Assembly: GCA_044433405.1 (NCBI GenBank)
Contig: JAWXTQ010000120.1
Span: 1 to 6,514, forward strand
DNA from: CAMQVM01 sp044433405
GTDB taxonomy: Bacteria; Bacteroidota; Bacteroidia; Bacteroidales; Rikenellaceae
Direction of reading: 5' to 3'
Length of the DNA stretch: 6,514 bases
The position numbers and the translations under genes were made by a program. Shown here one piece after another: positions 6,302 to 6,514 of this stretch. The notes beneath the pieces were generated by a model. It worked only from the letters and a program-made list of their open reading frames with translations. It had not been told where the DNA came from and ran no database searches. The first letter of the stretch is position 1. Each line of letters begins with the position of its first letter.

Positions 6302-6354
6302 AAAAAAGTTTGGATCAAACCGAATAGTCGGTGGAGTGCTTAGTGGCTATTCGG
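6302..6354 (-). terminator. Terminator-like double hairpin facing left
   Basis: On the minus strand, CCGAATAG (6354-6347) pairs with CTATTCGG (6327-6320) around a 19-nt loop. It is followed at once by a small hairpin, GTTTG-ATC-CAAAC (6320-6308), and then six T residues (6307-6302). The two stems share base 6320, so they may be alternatives. A T-rich ATTATTTTATTAAT also follows the larger stem on the plus strand, so it could work in both directions. It would suit a leftward transcript entering from the right of the window and converging on the tRNA unit. Confidence 0.45.
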
Positions 6355-6367
6355 ATTATTTTATTAA

Positions 6368-6514
6368 TCATTGTCCTCTGTTCGAATATCGCAAAGCAAC
6401 ACACCACCTACACGAGAATCCCCAGCGAACGAAAGTGAGCCCGAGGAGCATCAGCGACGAAGGTTTTTTTACCAGTGCTAGGCTGCTAGGAGTCTTTTTT
6501 AGCGAATTGGCGTT
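6368..6514 (-). other. GC-richer, repeat-containing end region with an open minus-strand frame; not called as a gene
   Basis: A minus-strand frame is open from the window edge to a TGA at 6370-6368 (48 residues, ending RWCVALRYSNRGQ). It stops 13 bases before the leftward terminator-like hairpin. The residues do not look like a folded-domain C-terminus that I recognise. The DNA shows local structure instead. Bases 6421-6463 are about 63% G+C (27 of 43) in an otherwise AT-rich window. CAGCGAACGAA (6423-6433) is nearly repeated as CAGCGACGAA (6452-6461), and TGCTAGGC/TGCTAGGA stand in tandem (6476-6491). There are T runs at 6464-6470 and 6495-6500. This could be an interspersed intergenic repeat, the decayed end of a gene, or the tail of a leftward transcript. 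Confidence 0.3.

Noticed and set aside
6375..6390. Possible tRNA 3'-end duplication (attachment site) based on GTTCGAAT shared with the tRNA T loop
   Set aside because: Only eight bases match, the flanks diverge (ATCGC versus CCGCT and onward), and no integrase is visible. This is too short to claim an integration site.
6464..6500. Plus-strand terminators suggested by the T runs at 6464-6470 and 6495-6500
   Set aside because: No inverted repeat able to form a stem directly precedes either T run.
6421..6514. CRISPR-like or tandem-repeat array
   Set aside because: The direct repeats are only 8-11 bases, imperfect, and present twice each with unequal spacing. There is no array periodicity.

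Overview
The window looks like a piece of a Bacteroidota (Bacteroidales-type) chromosome. Four things point that way. The DNA is AT-rich, and genes start without strong Shine-Dalgarno sites, in A-rich leaders. Two promoters match the Bacteroidota housekeeping form exactly (TTTG, 20 bp, TAnnTTTG). The protein families present (GG-leader peptide, six-bladed beta-propeller lipoprotein, multi-SLBB export protein with a Wzz-like partner) are typical of that phylum. All confident genes read rightwards.

Positions 1-1768 hold a small peptide/lipoprotein cassette. An 81-residue peptide has a double-glycine leader and a six-cysteine core. It is separated by a strong 12-bp hairpin from a lipoprotein of the six-bladed beta-propeller class. 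No maturase, peptidase or exporter for the peptide lies in the window. Positions 1769-2496 hold a clear NfsB-type flavin nitroreductase, an exact length match to the E. coli enzyme with its FMN-contacting residues conserved, followed by its own terminator.

Positions 2570-6091 form a two-gene polysaccharide export operon. A strong promoter drives a 782-residue periplasmic/outer-membrane protein with one Poly_export domain and about six SLBB repeats. Eight bases after it comes a Wzz-like inner-membrane chain-length/co-export protein without a kinase domain. Together they would span the envelope to export a capsule or exopolysaccharide. The genes that make the sugar are not in view.

Positions 6109-6270 are a self-contained tRNA-Cys(GCA) unit with a perfect promoter and an intrinsic terminator. 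The last ~245 bases hold no convincing gene. They contain a leftward-facing terminator-like structure, and a GC-richer patch with short direct repeats and a reading frame on the minus strand that stays open to the window edge. That patch may be an interspersed repeat or the tail of a leftward unit.

The most interesting items are the Cys-rich GG peptide with its propeller lipoprotein and intervening hairpin, the enlarged lipobox-less SLBB exporter in an orphan pair, and the unexplained right-hand end.
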